The translations under genes were made by a program, and so were the position numbers. A stretch of 64,000 nt of DNA from JAQXDR01 sp038138625 (GTDB lineage: Bacteria > Pseudomonadota > Alphaproteobacteria > Rhodobacterales > Rhodobacteraceae). Under the pieces are notes generated by a model, which was given only the letters and a program-made list of their open reading frames with translations, did not search any database and was not told where the DNA came from. The stretch spans positions 15,194-79,193 of the forward strand of contig JAYQEA010000003.1 in the NCBI GenBank assembly GCA_038138625.1, written 5' to 3'. Positions 9,354 to 18,281 of this stretch are shown in pieces; within the stretch, counting starts at the first letter, position 1, and every line of letters begins with the position of its first letter.

Positions 9354-9802
9354 GGTCATGCTCCTGCATAAAATAGTGCTGAAACAGTGGCACGCGATGC
9401 GGATATCGGAAAGAGACAATCTGCATCTGACGCGCAGGATTGTGATGTGACTGACAAACATAGGCTCCACAATGTGACTTTTGACCCCTCCAGAGCCATG
9501 AAGATTATGATCTGTGAATTGGTGCAAAATTCCGTCTGGCGAGCAAATCTGCATCTGCCTGAAATTGTGCTGGATATATTTTCACCAAATGTACTATAGC
9601 CAAGATATTCGATCTGGCCGCTGCAGTCCTTTTTGATACACGCAGGTTGGCACCCGGTGATCCGGTCGACAAACGGGCGGAGACAGAGGGGCTCGTGGCA
9701 AAGACCGATACAGCAGGATCGTTGCGGAACAAAGTGCCATCCACGTATTTCGCAAACAGCACTGGTTAAATATACGCACTTTGAAATTTGTGAGAATTCT
9801 AA
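9354..9802. other. Divergent intergenic region between the HAD operon and the MATE gene
   Basis: About 450 bases between two divergently transcribed units, so both promoters should be here. An open frame on the plus strand ending at the TAA near 9768 has protein-like composition but no start codon and no recognised family; it may be a decayed gene end. No operator-like palindrome of note was seen. Confidence 0.4.
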
Positions 9803-11182
9803 ATGTTTATTTCAGCGCACCGGCGCGCCACTTTGGTGCTGGGTCTGCCACTCGTTGGCGGACATTTGGCACAATTCCTGATAGGGCTCACGGATACCGT
9901 CATGCTGGGGTGGTATGGGGTTCAGGAATTGGCGTCTCTGGTTTTGGGGGGATCGTTCTTTTTCTTTTTCCTGCTTGCAGGGTCGGGCTTTGCCTGGGCG
10001 GTTATGCCTTTGGTGGCCGCGTTCGCGGATGCGGGTGACGAACAGATGGTACGTCGCACAACGCGGATGGGGTTGTGGTTGTCAGGATTTTTTTTCCTAG
10101 CCTGTTTGCCGGTTTTTTGGTTTGCCGAACCGCTTTTGCTTTTGATGGGGCAAGACCCTGTGCTGGCTGACATGGCGCATACATACCTTCGTATTGCTGG
10201 ATGGGGTCTGTTGCCAGCGCTTGTCTTGATGACGCTCAAAAGCTACCTTGCTGCGCTGGAACGCACAGCTGTCGTTATGTGGGTGACCGTCGGAGCGGCG
10301 GGCGTGAATGCCCTGGCCAATTATGTGCTAATCTTTGGCAGCTTTGGCGCGCCAGAGATGGGAATTGAAGGGGCTGCAATCGCATCACTTGTTACCCAGA
10401 TTGTGTCAGTGGGCGTGGTGGTGGGCTATGCACAAGCAGTGCTGCCACAGCATGCTTTGTTTCAGCGTTTCTGGCGTCCTGATGCGGAAATTCTGGCAAA
10501 GGTCTTTCGGCTTGGCGTTCCTATTGGGATCACTAGCCTTGCTGAAACAGGTCTGTTTGTGGCTGTGTCTTTGATGATGGGATGGCTGGGAACGATAGCA
10601 CTGGCGGCTCATGGCATCGTCATGCAACTGGCGACGGCGGCTTTCATGCTGCATCTCGGAATATCGAATGCGGTGACGGTGCGGGCGGCACAGGCTTATG
10701 CACGCAAAGATTCGGTGTTTCTGCTTCGGGCGGGTATTGCAGGCCTGCAGGTGTCCGTGGCGATATCAGTCGTGACGGTTGCCGTCTTTTTGGCGGTACC
10801 GGAACCCCTTTTGTTGGCATTTATGGATCCAGACGAACCAAAGCGTGATGCAATTTTGGTGGTTGGGGTTTCGCTGGTTGCGATGGCGGCGCTGTTTCAA
10901 CTTTTTGACGGGGCGCAGGTCGTGGCGCTTGGGCTGTTGCGTGGTGTTCAGGATACGCAGGTTCCGATGATTATGGCAGCGGTCGCCTATTGGGGCATCG
11001 GGTTGCCTGCGGCTTATCTGCTGGGCTTCTTATTCGACTTCGGTGCTATCGGGGTTTGGTCGGGGCTGGTCTTGGGTCTGTTGATCGCGGCATTACTTTT
11101 GCTTGCGCGGTTTTGGATACACGCAGTGCCCTATCTTGCAAGCGCCAAAAATCGTCAGCAGCCAGCGCCAAACCTCAGGTGA
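9803..11182 (+). CDS. MATE family efflux transporter
   Basis: A 459-residue multidrug and toxic compound extrusion protein of the inner membrane, with about twelve hydrophobic segments in two homologous halves. Family features are the N-terminal IGLTDTVMLGWYG (residues 27-39), the Gly/Ala-rich segment at 92-140, and the second-half repeat beginning around 230 with LGVPIGITSLAETGLF. MATE proteins export cationic or organic compounds by Na+ or H+ antiport; the specific substrate is not readable. The start ATG has no strong ribosome binding site. The 3' end overlaps the pgm gene on the opposite strand by 8 bases, a tail-to-tail arrangement without room for separate terminators. Confidence 0.93.
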   Translation: MFISAHRRATLVLGLPLVGGHLAQFLIGLTDTVMLGWYGVQELASLVLGGSFFFFFLLAGSGFAWAVMPLVAAFADAGDEQMVRRTTRMGLWLSGFFFLACLPVFWFAEPLLLLMGQDPVLADMAHTYLRIAGWGLLPALVLMTLKSYLAALERTAVVMWVTVGAAGVNALANYVLIFGSFGAPEMGIEGAAIASLVTQIVSVGVVVGYAQAVLPQHALFQRFWRPDAEILAKVFRLGVPIGITSLAETGLFVAVSLMMGWLGTIALAAHGIVMQLATAAFMLHLGISNAVTVRAAQAYARKDSVFLLRAGIAGLQVSVAISVVTVAVFLAVPEPLLLAFMDPDEPKRDAILVVGVSLVAMAALFQLFDGAQVVALGLLRGVQDTQVPMIMAAVAYWGIGLPAAYLLGFLFDFGAIGVWSGLVLGLLIAALLLLARFWIHAVPYLASAKNRQQPAPNLR

Positions 11183-12806
11183 TCACATCCGGTCGGTCCC
11201 GGCCGGTTCGGTGGCGAATACCCGCTAATGCCTCGGCGGCTGCAATCACCGCGGCCAGCGCAATTTGCGGATCTTGGTGCAGCCGGTTTGAAGCGGTTTC
11301 CAGCTGTTCCAGATACACCCTTAGGGTGGCGCCCTCTGTGCCAGTGCCCGATAGGCGCAGTACCAGTCTTGCCCCGTTGTCAAAGCCGAACCTCAGGCCC
11401 TGACCTTCGGTGCGCGTGCCATCGACCGGATCGTCGTAGGCAAATTCATCCGCCGTCGTTATTGTCAGCTCCGCCATCTTTTTTCCGGCGAGATCAGGTA
11501 ATTGTCTGCGCAGGTCCGACATAAGCGCCTCAGCGGCAACGGCATCTACCGCCTCATAGTCGTGGCGCGAATAATAGTTGCGTCCAAATTGCGTCCAGTG
11601 ACCTGACATAACGTCCGCGACAGACTTGCGTTTTTGGGCAAGAATATTGAGCCAGAACAAAACGGCCCACAGGCCGTCTTTTTCGCGCACATGATCCGAT
11701 CCAGTGCCGGCGCTTTCTTCACCGCATAAAGTGGCGCGCCCGTCATCCAGAAGATTACCAAAGTATTTCCAACCGGTAGGGGTTTCAAAGCTATTGATGT
11801 TCAGATGCTGGGCCACGCGATCCACTGCGGCGGATGTCGGCATTGAACGCGCGACCCCCCGCAGCCCGTTTCCATAGGCAGGCACAAGGCGGGCGTTGGC
11901 TGCCAATACAGCGAGGCTGTCAGACGGCGTTACATAGCATTGACGCCCAACAATCATGTTTCTGTCCCCGTCCCCGTCCGAGGCTGCACCAAAGTCTGGG
12001 GCGTCCAGCCCCATCATTTCGTCCATCAATGTTTTTGCCCAGATTGGATTGGGGTCGGGGTGGCCGCCTGCAAAATCTGGCGATGGTGTTGCGTTGATGA
12101 CCGTACCGGCTGGCGCGCCCAGTTGTTTTTCGAGGATTGCTTTGGCATACGGTCCGGTGACGGCATGCATCGCGTCAAATCGCATGGTGAACCCCGATGC
12201 AAACAGCGCGCGAATGGCGTCAAAATCAAACAGGCCTTCCATCATTTCGCCATAGGCTGATACCGGATCGACAACTTCTATCGTCATGTCGCCCAGTTGA
12301 AAGATCCCCGGCGTCGTCAGATCCACGTCCGGAGTGTTGAGGATGTGGTAAACTGATATCGTCTGAGTTGCTGAATAGATCCGCGTGGTGATGTCTTCGG
12401 GTGCGGGACCTCCGTTCGCTGCATTGAATTTGATGCCGAAATCTTCGTCAGGTCCACCGGGGTTGTGACTGGCAGATAAAATAATGCCCCCGTCCGTGCC
12501 GCGTTTGCGGATAAGGTTCGATGCGGCTGGTGTTGACAGCAAGGCATTTTGACCGACGATGACCCTTTGGGCCCCGCTTGCCGCAGCCATGCGCAAGACC
12601 ACTTGCGCAGCTTTGTCATTAAAAAACCGCCCATCGCCGCCTAGCACATACGTCTTGCCTGCCGCACCGCCTGTCCCATTCCAGATCGCTTGGACAAAAT
12701 TTTCCAGATAATGTTCTTGCATAAAGACAGACGTCTTTTTGCGCAGCCCTGAGGTGCCGGGCTTTTGGCCCGTGATAGGCGAGGTGTCTACTTTATGGTT
12801 CATCAT
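11175..12806 (-). CDS. pgm: Alpha-D-glucose phosphoglucomutase
   Basis: A 543-residue phosphoglucomutase interconverting glucose 1-phosphate and glucose 6-phosphate. It supplies the substrate for GlgC, whose operon lies 11 kb downstream. The active-site phosphoserine is S113 in SASHNPGG, the metal-binding loop reads SDGDGDRN near residue 300, the sugar-binding loop reads CGEESAGTGSDH, and the phosphate-binding region RLSGTGTEGATLRVY is near the C terminus. Length and the KPGTSGLRKK N-terminal motif match the glucose-specific PGM family and not PMM/PGM. Two adjacent ATGs exist (12806 and 12803), and the first is used here. GAGGG lies about 12 bases upstream. Confidence 0.95.
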   Translation of the reverse strand: MMNHKVDTSPITGQKPGTSGLRKKTSVFMQEHYLENFVQAIWNGTGGAAGKTYVLGGDGRFFNDKAAQVVLRMAAASGAQRVIVGQNALLSTPAASNLIRKRGTDGGIILSASHNPGGPDEDFGIKFNAANGGPAPEDITTRIYSATQTISVYHILNTPDVDLTTPGIFQLGDMTIEVVDPVSAYGEMMEGLFDFDAIRALFASGFTMRFDAMHAVTGPYAKAILEKQLGAPAGTVINATPSPDFAGGHPDPNPIWAKTLMDEMMGLDAPDFGAASDGDGDRNMIVGRQCYVTPSDSLAVLAANARLVPAYGNGLRGVARSMPTSAAVDRVAQHLNINSFETPTGWKYFGNLLDDGRATLCGEESAGTGSDHVREKDGLWAVLFWLNILAQKRKSVADVMSGHWTQFGRNYYSRHDYEAVDAVAAEALMSDLRRQLPDLAGKKMAELTITTADEFAYDDPVDGTRTEGQGLRFGFDNGARLVLRLSGTGTEGATLRVYLEQLETASNRLHQDPQIALAAVIAAAEALAGIRHRTGRDRPDVIT

Positions 12807-13327
12807 TTTGACGGCGATCCCTCAACCAACGTGTTCACTCACGTGCAGGATGCGCCATCGGTGCAACTTGGGCAATCCTTGGATCGGCAATTTTGACACC
12901 AAGCCTCATGTATTTCTGGCGGCTAGGGTTTTGAAACGAGGTTTCCGTACAGCACTGACGCTTTGCGGTCCCTTGATGCGGCTATTTTCATATATGGGAA
13001 AAACGTGGGGCATAGGGACCGGCGATGAAACAGATTTTGGTTTGGACATGCGGCTTGACTGCGAGCGTTCATTGACCCCGCCCTAACATCTGCGGGACGC
13101 GGTCTTAGGTCCGCCATCGATAGCGGATATACGATTGGCCTCCACATAACTCTAAATAGAACTGAGTGAGTATGTTGGAAAGAAATTCTGACGGGATGGT
13201 TGTAGGCTACATTTTGAAGCAGTGTGTTGCCCGGAAAAGAGAGTATCGCGTATGCCAAGATCACTGGTGCGCAACATCATGAGGCCGCCCTGTCGCGAAC
13301 ACAACTTGGAATATTGGAGAATTACGA
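12807..13327. other. 520-bp region upstream of the lipoprotein gene, no confident gene
   Basis: Separates the divergent pgm and lipoprotein genes. Possible short open frames on both strands (up to about 115 codons) have no recognisable products. A 36-codon frame near 13172-13282 is open but lacks a convincing ribosome binding site. Promoters for both flanking genes should lie here. Confidence 0.4.
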
Positions 13328-14071
13328 GTGGCCGATTACAGCCTCAATAGGCGCACTTTAATGTCACTCCTCCCCGTTAGTGTTTTCGGTTTGGCAAGCT
13401 GCGCCTCTGGTCAATCGTCATATGATCCACGCTTAGAAACAGACGCGCAGTTTCAAGCAATGGTGTTACGCAGGATGCCCGACTATCGCTTAACATCCTC
13501 TATCACCGGGCGCGCTGTGGTGCGTTCGCCGGGATACGCGCTTATGGGTGTCAGGCGTGCTGATAGCCCTCAGACTATTATCCGCGACTTCTTGGCTCAG
13601 TTTGAAAACACTGGACTGCGCGCAGTTGACCTTTATTTCGACCAAATCACTAGGCATGGCGATGCGTGGCGTGTGAGATTTCCAGGGTGTAGTTCGGGGG
13701 GATGTGTAAATGTTGCGCAGAATTTAGCCTTGGAGCAAGTTTCAGAAGAAGTGCATAATCGGTACCGTGCGGATCGAACCTCACTCGGGTTTAAAAAGCA
13801 CGTGATAGCTGAAGCGACCCTTTCAGAGGTCGCTTACCAGGCTGAAGTATCTGTGGGTTATGACTATCGGGGCCGGGTTATTGGTTATCGAGTGAGAACC
13901 AACCGCGCGCCGATAAATGACGCGGAACGTGAATGGGTAAGGCGCAATGCCAGATCACGATTTTCTCATCCGGTTAATGTATTTCAATATTCACATAATC
14001 TCGCGCTTGGTGTGAGCGAATTTTATGATGACGGGCCTAGCATCGGTGGCAACAGTTCAAGGGGATTGTAA
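13328..14071 (+). CDS. Putative lipoprotein of unknown function
   Basis: A 247-residue protein starting at a GTG preceded by GGAG 8 bases upstream. The N terminus has a twin-Arg-containing positive patch (LNRRTLMSL), a short hydrophobic stretch and a lipobox FGLASC with C25 as the predicted lipidated residue, so it is probably an exported lipoprotein. The mature part has no family I recognise. It contains CSSGGC near residue 120 and an acidic, Gly/Ser-rich tail. The 42-residue repeat-peptide gene begins 2 bases after its stop, so the two are very likely translated from one message. Function is unknown; the linkage suggests a partner, transporter accessory or protective factor for the peptide, which is inference. 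Confidence 0.75.
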   Translation: MADYSLNRRTLMSLLPVSVFGLASCASGQSSYDPRLETDAQFQAMVLRRMPDYRLTSSITGRAVVRSPGYALMGVRRADSPQTIIRDFLAQFENTGLRAVDLYFDQITRHGDAWRVRFPGCSSGGCVNVAQNLALEQVSEEVHNRYRADRTSLGFKKHVIAEATLSEVAYQAEVSVGYDYRGRVIGYRVRTNRAPINDAEREWVRRNARSRFSHPVNVFQYSHNLALGVSEFYDDGPSIGGNSSRGL

Positions 14072-14073
14072 TC

Positions 14074-14202
14074 ATGAGTTTTTGGGGTGGGGTATCCGAT
14101 GCAATCAGCTCAGTCGCCGAAAGTATCGGAAATGCGATAAGTTCGATAGCGGAAGGAATCGGCAATGCAATTAGCGGTATTGAAAACTGGACGTCCAATT
14201 AA
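14074..14202 (+). CDS. 42-residue amphipathic peptide with three tandem 11-residue repeats
   Basis: A tiny gene 2 bases after the lipoprotein stop, with AAGGGG about 10 bases before its ATG. After MSFWGGVSD the whole remainder is three 11-residue units: AISSVAESIGN (10-20), AISSIAEGIGN (21-31) and AISGIENWTSN (32-42). Branched aliphatic residues fall at 7, 11, 14, 18, 22, 25, 29, 33 and 36, a 4-3-4-4-3-4-4-3 hendecad spacing that gives one continuous hydrophobic stripe on a helix. The DNA copies differ at many silent positions, so the repeat is maintained at protein level. No family is recognised. The pattern would suit a membrane-surface helix, a small coiled coil or a secreted membrane-active peptide. 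No function is assigned. Confidence 0.7.
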   Translation: MSFWGGVSDAISSVAESIGNAISSIAEGIGNAISGIENWTSN

Positions 14203-14205
14203 TTT

Positions 14206-14349
14206 ATGGAACCGATGGGTAATACCCACGCAAGAATGATTGAAAAATTGTACTCCCAGAGCGTATCCCGAGGCACTCTTATAATAAATCTACCAACAGG
14301 TGTTTTGTTATGCCTTGGCCTAATTGGGAACGCGTCCGAAGACGAATAA
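14206..14349 (+). CDS. Possible 47-residue peptide with one membrane segment
   Basis: An open frame starting 3 bases after the stop of the 42-residue repeat peptide. It has a polar N-terminal half, a hydrophobic segment near residues 24-42 (TLIINLPTGVLLCLGLIG) and an acidic end (ASEDE). No clear ribosome binding site precedes the ATG, so translation would depend on coupling. The position directly after the peptide gene and the single membrane segment would fit a companion or immunity-type protein, but chance is a real alternative at this length. The DNA is less GC-rich than the flanks. Confidence 0.3.
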   Translation: MEPMGNTHARMIEKLYSQSVSRGTLIINLPTGVLLCLGLIGNASEDE

Positions 14350-14466
14350 TGAAACAGAATTCATTCCCGCAATGTCGCCAATCAATCTGTCACACAGGCA
14401 AAATTGCAGATTACATCCATTGAATGGAGTAACCCGTACCCATCACGACGATTCATTCAGCGGCTC

Positions 14467-15669
14467 TTAGGTCAGATTATCGCAGAACGCTCTGATCCGG
14501 TCGCAGGCCTCGGCGAGCACGGCTTCGGACGTGGCATAGCTGATCCTGAAGTGTGGGCTCAGGCCGAAAGCCGCCCCAAAGACCACGGCGACCGCCTGCT
14601 CTTCCAGCAAGGCATCCGCAAAATCGGCATCTGTATCGATCTTTTTGCCGCCTGCGGTGGTTTTCCCGATGCAATCCGCAATCGAGGGATATACGTAGAA
14701 TGCGCCCTCTGGCATTGGACACTGAATTCCCGGACACGCGTTCAGACGCGCGACCACCAGATCGCGGCGCTTTTGAAACGCCAAGCGCCGCTCGATCAGG
14801 AATTCCTGTGGACCGGTCAAGGCCTCGACTGTTGCCCACTGGCTAATGGACGACGGATTTGTGGTGGATTGTGACTGTAGTTTTCGCATGGCATTGATCA
14901 AAACCTCGGGGCCTGCTGCGTATCCAATCCGCCAGCCCGTCATGGCATAGGATTTGCTGACCCCGTTGCAGGTTAGGGTGCGGCCGATCAGGCCGGGCTC
15001 GACCTGTGCAGGGGTGCAAAAGGTAAACCCGTCGTAGGCAAGATGTTCATACATGTCATCGGTCATCACCCATACATGGGGATGGCGCATCAAGACATCT
15101 GTGAGAGCCTTGAGGTCGCTGTGCGAATAACCGGCCCCTGTCGGATTCGAAGGTGAATTGAAGATCAGCCATTTTGTCCGCGGAGTGATCGCCGCCTCAA
15201 GCGCCTGCGGGGTCAGGCGGAACCCTGACTGCATCGGACAGTCTACGACCACCGGCGTCCCCCCACCGAGGCGAACCATGTCCGGATAGCTGACCCAATA
15301 GGGCGCAGGGATGATGACTTCGTCGCCGGGATTCAGTGTGGCGATGAGCGCGTTGTATAAAATCTGCTTGCCACCAGTTCCAACACTGATCTGGGATGGC
15401 GTGTAGCTCAGGTCATTTTCGCGCGCAAATTTCGCGCAAATGGCGTCTTTGAGCTCGGGAATTCCATCGACAGCGGTATATTTCGTTTTCCCTGCTTCGA
15501 TTGCCGCTATTGCGGCTGCTTTGATATTGTTTGGGGTGTCAAAGTCTGGCTCGCCGGCTCCTAAACCTATCACGTCATGGCCGGCCGCCCGGAGGTCGCG
15601 GGCCTTTTGCGTGACGGCAATGGTGGGTGAAGGTTGAACGCGGCTTAAGGTCTCGGACAGAAAAGTCAT
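14467..15669 (-). CDS. Aspartate aminotransferase (class I/II PLP aminotransferase)
   Basis: A 400-residue fold-type I aminotransferase of the alphaproteobacterial AatA/AspC group, which moves amino groups between aspartate and 2-oxoglutarate and often also accepts prephenate or aromatic acids. Markers are GAGEPDFDTP near residues 36-45, SPSNPTGAGY near 172, the PLP lysine in NGVSKSYAMTGWRIGY around 238, and the carboxylate-binding Arg in FRISYATS near the end. The frame is open for 70 more codons upstream, but MTFLSETLSRVQPS is the normal N terminus of this family and the extension is not conserved-looking. Divergently transcribed from the XRE regulator gene with an 84-base gap. Confidence 0.93.
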   Translation of the reverse strand: MTFLSETLSRVQPSPTIAVTQKARDLRAAGHDVIGLGAGEPDFDTPNNIKAAAIAAIEAGKTKYTAVDGIPELKDAICAKFARENDLSYTPSQISVGTGGKQILYNALIATLNPGDEVIIPAPYWVSYPDMVRLGGGTPVVVDCPMQSGFRLTPQALEAAITPRTKWLIFNSPSNPTGAGYSHSDLKALTDVLMRHPHVWVMTDDMYEHLAYDGFTFCTPAQVEPGLIGRTLTCNGVSKSYAMTGWRIGYAAGPEVLINAMRKLQSQSTTNPSSISQWATVEALTGPQEFLIERRLAFQKRRDLVVARLNACPGIQCPMPEGAFYVYPSIADCIGKTTAGGKKIDTDADFADALLEEQAVAVVFGAAFGLSPHFRISYATSEAVLAEACDRIRAFCDNLT

Positions 15670-15753
15670 GGCAGCACCGTAGATCAAGGCAGGATATGGT
15701 GTATGTACGGCGGGCGGCTGTGTGACGCAACTGCCCGCAATGGAGGACGACAC

Positions 15754-16140
15754 ATGACAGACTGGTATGGCCCTGATACGGCTACCTTTGGAGACCGACT
15801 GGCCGCAGCCCGCGACGCCGGCGGGATGACACAACAACAATTTTCGCGGCGGTTGGGGGTCAAATTGAAGACGCTGCAATCGTGGGAAAATGACGCGTCC
15901 GAACCGCGCGCGAACAAGCTCAGCATGGCGGCGGGGCTTTTGAATGTCTCCATCATGTGGCTATTGAACGGTGAAGGTGATGGTCTGGCGCCACCAGATG
16001 ACGCGCCGGTTATGTCAGCAGATCTGACGGGGCTATTGATAGAGCTGCGCGATGTCCGCACGACACTTCGGGCCCAGACTGAACGACTTGCGCGACTTGA
16101 AAAGGCGTTGGTGCAACGGTTGCGGGAGACGTCCGAATGA
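15754..16140 (+). CDS. XRE-family helix-turn-helix transcriptional regulator
   Basis: A 128-residue cytoplasmic DNA-binding protein. The Cro/C1-type helix-turn-helix covers about residues 12-68 (FGDRLAAARDAGGMTQQQFS, then LGVKLKTLQSWENDASEPRA), followed by an acidic linker and a C-terminal coiled-coil-like helix at 95-125 that probably dimerises. The ATG is chosen because GGAGG lies about 8 bases upstream; the frame is open 17 codons further without a better signal. The 3' end overlaps the sdhE start by 4 bases (ATGA), so the two are translationally coupled. Targets are unknown. Confidence 0.88.
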   Translation: MTDWYGPDTATFGDRLAAARDAGGMTQQQFSRRLGVKLKTLQSWENDASEPRANKLSMAAGLLNVSIMWLLNGEGDGLAPPDDAPVMSADLTGLLIELRDVRTTLRAQTERLARLEKALVQRLRETSE

Positions 16141-16394
16141 TCGAGACACGCGATACGCGGCTGCGACGACTAAGAATGCGATCCATGCGGCGCGGTATAA
16201 AGGAAATGGATATTATCTTGTCGACCTATGCGGCGGTCCGGCTTGATAAGATGACCGAAGAAGAACTGGTCGCCTACGATGCGTTGCTGTCCGAAAACGA
16301 TCAGGATTTGTATCAGTGGGTGTCCGGGCAGCGGTCTGCCCCAGACGACGTGATTAAGATAATCAAAGATATCGCAAAAACGGTAGAAAAATAA
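16137..16394 (+). CDS. sdhE: FAD assembly factor SdhE (succinate dehydrogenase assembly factor 2)
   Basis: An 85-residue protein of the SdhE/SDH5/DUF339 family, which promotes covalent flavinylation of SdhA in the cytoplasm. The family's RGxxE-like signature appears as RRLRMRSMRRGIKEMDIIL at residues 10-28, followed by the acidic EEELVAYDALL block and the conserved DQDLYQWVSG at about 56-65. Length is typical. It starts inside the stop region of the XRE regulator gene (ATGA overlap). The sdh operon itself is not in the window. Confidence 0.9.
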   Translation: MIETRDTRLRRLRMRSMRRGIKEMDIILSTYAAVRLDKMTEEELVAYDALLSENDQDLYQWVSGQRSAPDDVIKIIKDIAKTVEK

Positions 16395-16483
16395 ACAGCA
16401 TTTTAGTCAGCTGCGTATCGCTTAACCGGTTGTTTCGTTTTTTTGCAGAAGTTGCATCAAAGCGAAACTTTACGGAGATACGA

Positions 16484-16981
16484 ATGAGCATACACACCCC
16501 CCTAGGTCAATCTACCCATCATGGGTTCATGGCTGGATATCTAGACAGCCTCGCGCTGGTTGAGCGGTTGCACCGATTGTTACTTGACGTGATCAAAGAC
16601 GAATTTGAGCGGGTTGGGATCATCGATATCAACGCTGTGCAGGCCCTGTTGCTGTTTAATGTAAGTGACAATGAAGTCACGGCAGGCGAACTGAAAACGC
16701 GCGGCTACTACCAAGGCTCTAACGTTAGCTACAATCTCAAAAAACTTGTTGATATGGGCTACATGCATCATCAGCGATGCGAAATTGATCGCCGGTCCGT
16801 CCGGGTGCGCTTGACCGAAAAAGGGCGCAACATCCGTGACATTGTCGATTCGTTATTCCAACGTCACGCCAATGGCATCGAAACCCGCGGTGTTCTGGAT
16901 ACCGACGGATTGGATAGTATTGCCGGATCGCTGCGCCGTCTTGAACGATACTGGACAGAACAAATCCGCTATATTTACTAA
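16484..16981 (+). CDS. MarR-family winged-helix transcriptional regulator
   Basis: A 165-residue winged-helix DNA-binding protein. Helices from about 30 to 100 include FNVSDNEVTAGELKTRGYYQ, the recognition helix region QGSNVSYNLKKLVDMGYM and the wing with DRRSVRVRLTEKG, all typical of MarR proteins. An N-terminal helix and the C-terminal segment LRRLERYWTEQIRYIY would form the dimer interface. It belongs to a group widely conserved in Alphaproteobacteria (LdtR/YodB-like members regulate envelope or stress functions); the specific targets here are not known. GGAG lies 6 bases before the ATG. An inverted repeat GGGACA-N5-TGTCCC at 17001-17017 follows the gene but has no T-run. Confidence 0.88.
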   Translation: MSIHTPLGQSTHHGFMAGYLDSLALVERLHRLLLDVIKDEFERVGIIDINAVQALLLFNVSDNEVTAGELKTRGYYQGSNVSYNLKKLVDMGYMHHQRCEIDRRSVRVRLTEKGRNIRDIVDSLFQRHANGIETRGVLDTDGLDSIAGSLRRLERYWTEQIRYIY

Positions 16982-17184
16982 TGCGTACTTGATACGCCTT
17001 GGGACAAGAACTGTCCCGTTACAATAAGATCAAGACCCAAGTAAGATCCGACCCCCCCTTACCGTTGAGCATATTAAGGGTCTAAAACCTGCGGTATAAA
17101 GACAGCGATTAGGCAACCGATGCCTTTCGTCTTGCATACTCGACCAAGAGTCCCCCAAAATTGTAAGTGGTGCCCCGCTTGGTT

Positions 17185-17886
17185 TCAGCGCGCGCCGATC
17201 AGCAGCCCGCCGATTTCGCGCAATAACTTGCGTCGCATGGCTGCCTCATACCCCTCATACCCTACTGCGGTTTCAACAAATGCACCAAGACCATGTTGGA
17301 CCTCGTCAACATAGTAGTCCACGACCTTTGGATCGGCACCAAGTACAGCCAAACCGTTTACCGTAACGCCGTCAAACGGAAAGTGGCGATATGCATGACG
17401 CGGCTCAAAGCCATCGTTACCGATCCCATCCCCTGAAACGTCAATGACCCGTCGCTTGCACGGCGGCGCGCTTTGCAACAGCACGGCACCCTGTCCAAGC
17501 GCAGGTCCAATCGCGGTCGGGAATGTATCATAACTTCGGGTGGTCATCCGAAGTTGATCCGCAGCAGCCTTAATAGCCACGTCATCCACCAACAGCGTCC
17601 AGTCCAGAATCATCACTATCTGGTTTTGACCACTCCACTCGTAAGCCGCCAACGCTACGGGGTGCGCGCCGTCACTCAGGATGGATCGCGTCACCTCCGG
17701 GGCTTCCAGTGCAGCGGCCAGCCCATCCCTTTGAAGAATATACTCCTCGGCATCTACCGAGGATGACACGTCCAAAGCCAAGAGCAACGCCAGATCGCAA
17801 TCCGCAGCCGCAGAGCTGCACAGCCCGACCGCAAGAAAAGCCGCGCGCAGTGTTACCAATGGCCCGTGTTTGGCATCGAACTCCAT
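17185..17886 (-). CDS. Secreted DUF1194 (von Willebrand A-like) protein
   Basis: A 233-residue exported protein of the DUF1194 family, related to von Willebrand factor A domains. After a signal peptide (LRAAFLAVGLCSSAAA), the MIDAS metal site LALDVSSSVDAEEY appears at about residues 36-49, with later DVSGDGIGNDG completing the metal-binding loops. One or more Cys (DCDL and PPCKRR) may form a disulfide. Function of the family is unknown; it is common in Rhodobacteraceae. The ATG at 17886 lies 34 bases inside the preceding glyoxalase gene. A TTG nine codons downstream (just before the hydrophobic core) is an alternative start. Confidence 0.82.
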   Translation of the reverse strand: MEFDAKHGPLVTLRAAFLAVGLCSSAAADCDLALLLALDVSSSVDAEEYILQRDGLAAALEAPEVTRSILSDGAHPVALAAYEWSGQNQIVMILDWTLLVDDVAIKAAADQLRMTTRSYDTFPTAIGPALGQGAVLLQSAPPCKRRVIDVSGDGIGNDGFEPRHAYRHFPFDGVTVNGLAVLGADPKVVDYYVDEVQHGLGAFVETAVGYEGYEAAMRRKLLREIGGLLIGAR

Positions 17887-18281
17887 GGTTCGGACGGAGG
17901 CAGCGCATCACCTGCCTGCAAAAGCTCTATCGATACATTATCTGGCGAACGAACAAATGCCATATGACCGTCGCGGGGCGGGCGGTTGATGGTAACACCG
18001 TTGTCCATAAGCAACTGACACATGGCGTAAATATCATCCACAGCATAGGCAAGGTGGCCAAAGTGTCGACTGTCTGACGGAAGTCCGTCGTCGCCGTCCC
18101 AGTTATATGTCAATTCCAGCGGGCAGTCCTCTTGACCCTCAGGCGCCATGAAAATCAGCGTAAAACGTCCCTTTTCGCTGTCTGTCCTTCGCGTTTCGCG
18201 CAACCCGAGCAGAGCGTAGAAGGCCATCGAGGCCTCTAGGTCCTTAACGCGGACCATCGTATGTAGATAGCGCAGAGCCAT
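17853..18281 (-). CDS. gloA: Lactoylglutathione lyase (glyoxalase I)
   Basis: A 142-residue VOC-fold enzyme converting the methylglyoxal-glutathione hemithioacetal to S-lactoylglutathione. The metal ligands are recognisable: the His in YLHTMVRV near residue 7, the Glu in PLELTYNWD near 55, the His in FGHLAYAVDD near 74, and the Glu in NVSIELLQ near 121. YALLGLRETRR is the usual first helix. Length and motifs match proteobacterial Ni-dependent GloA. Its 3' end overlaps the DUF1194 gene start by 34 bases on the same strand, so the two may be coupled. Confidence 0.93.
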   Translation of the reverse strand: MALRYLHTMVRVKDLEASMAFYALLGLRETRRTDSEKGRFTLIFMAPEGQEDCPLELTYNWDGDDGLPSDSRHFGHLAYAVDDIYAMCQLLMDNGVTINRPPRDGHMAFVRSPDNVSIELLQAGDALPPSEPWSSMPNTGHW

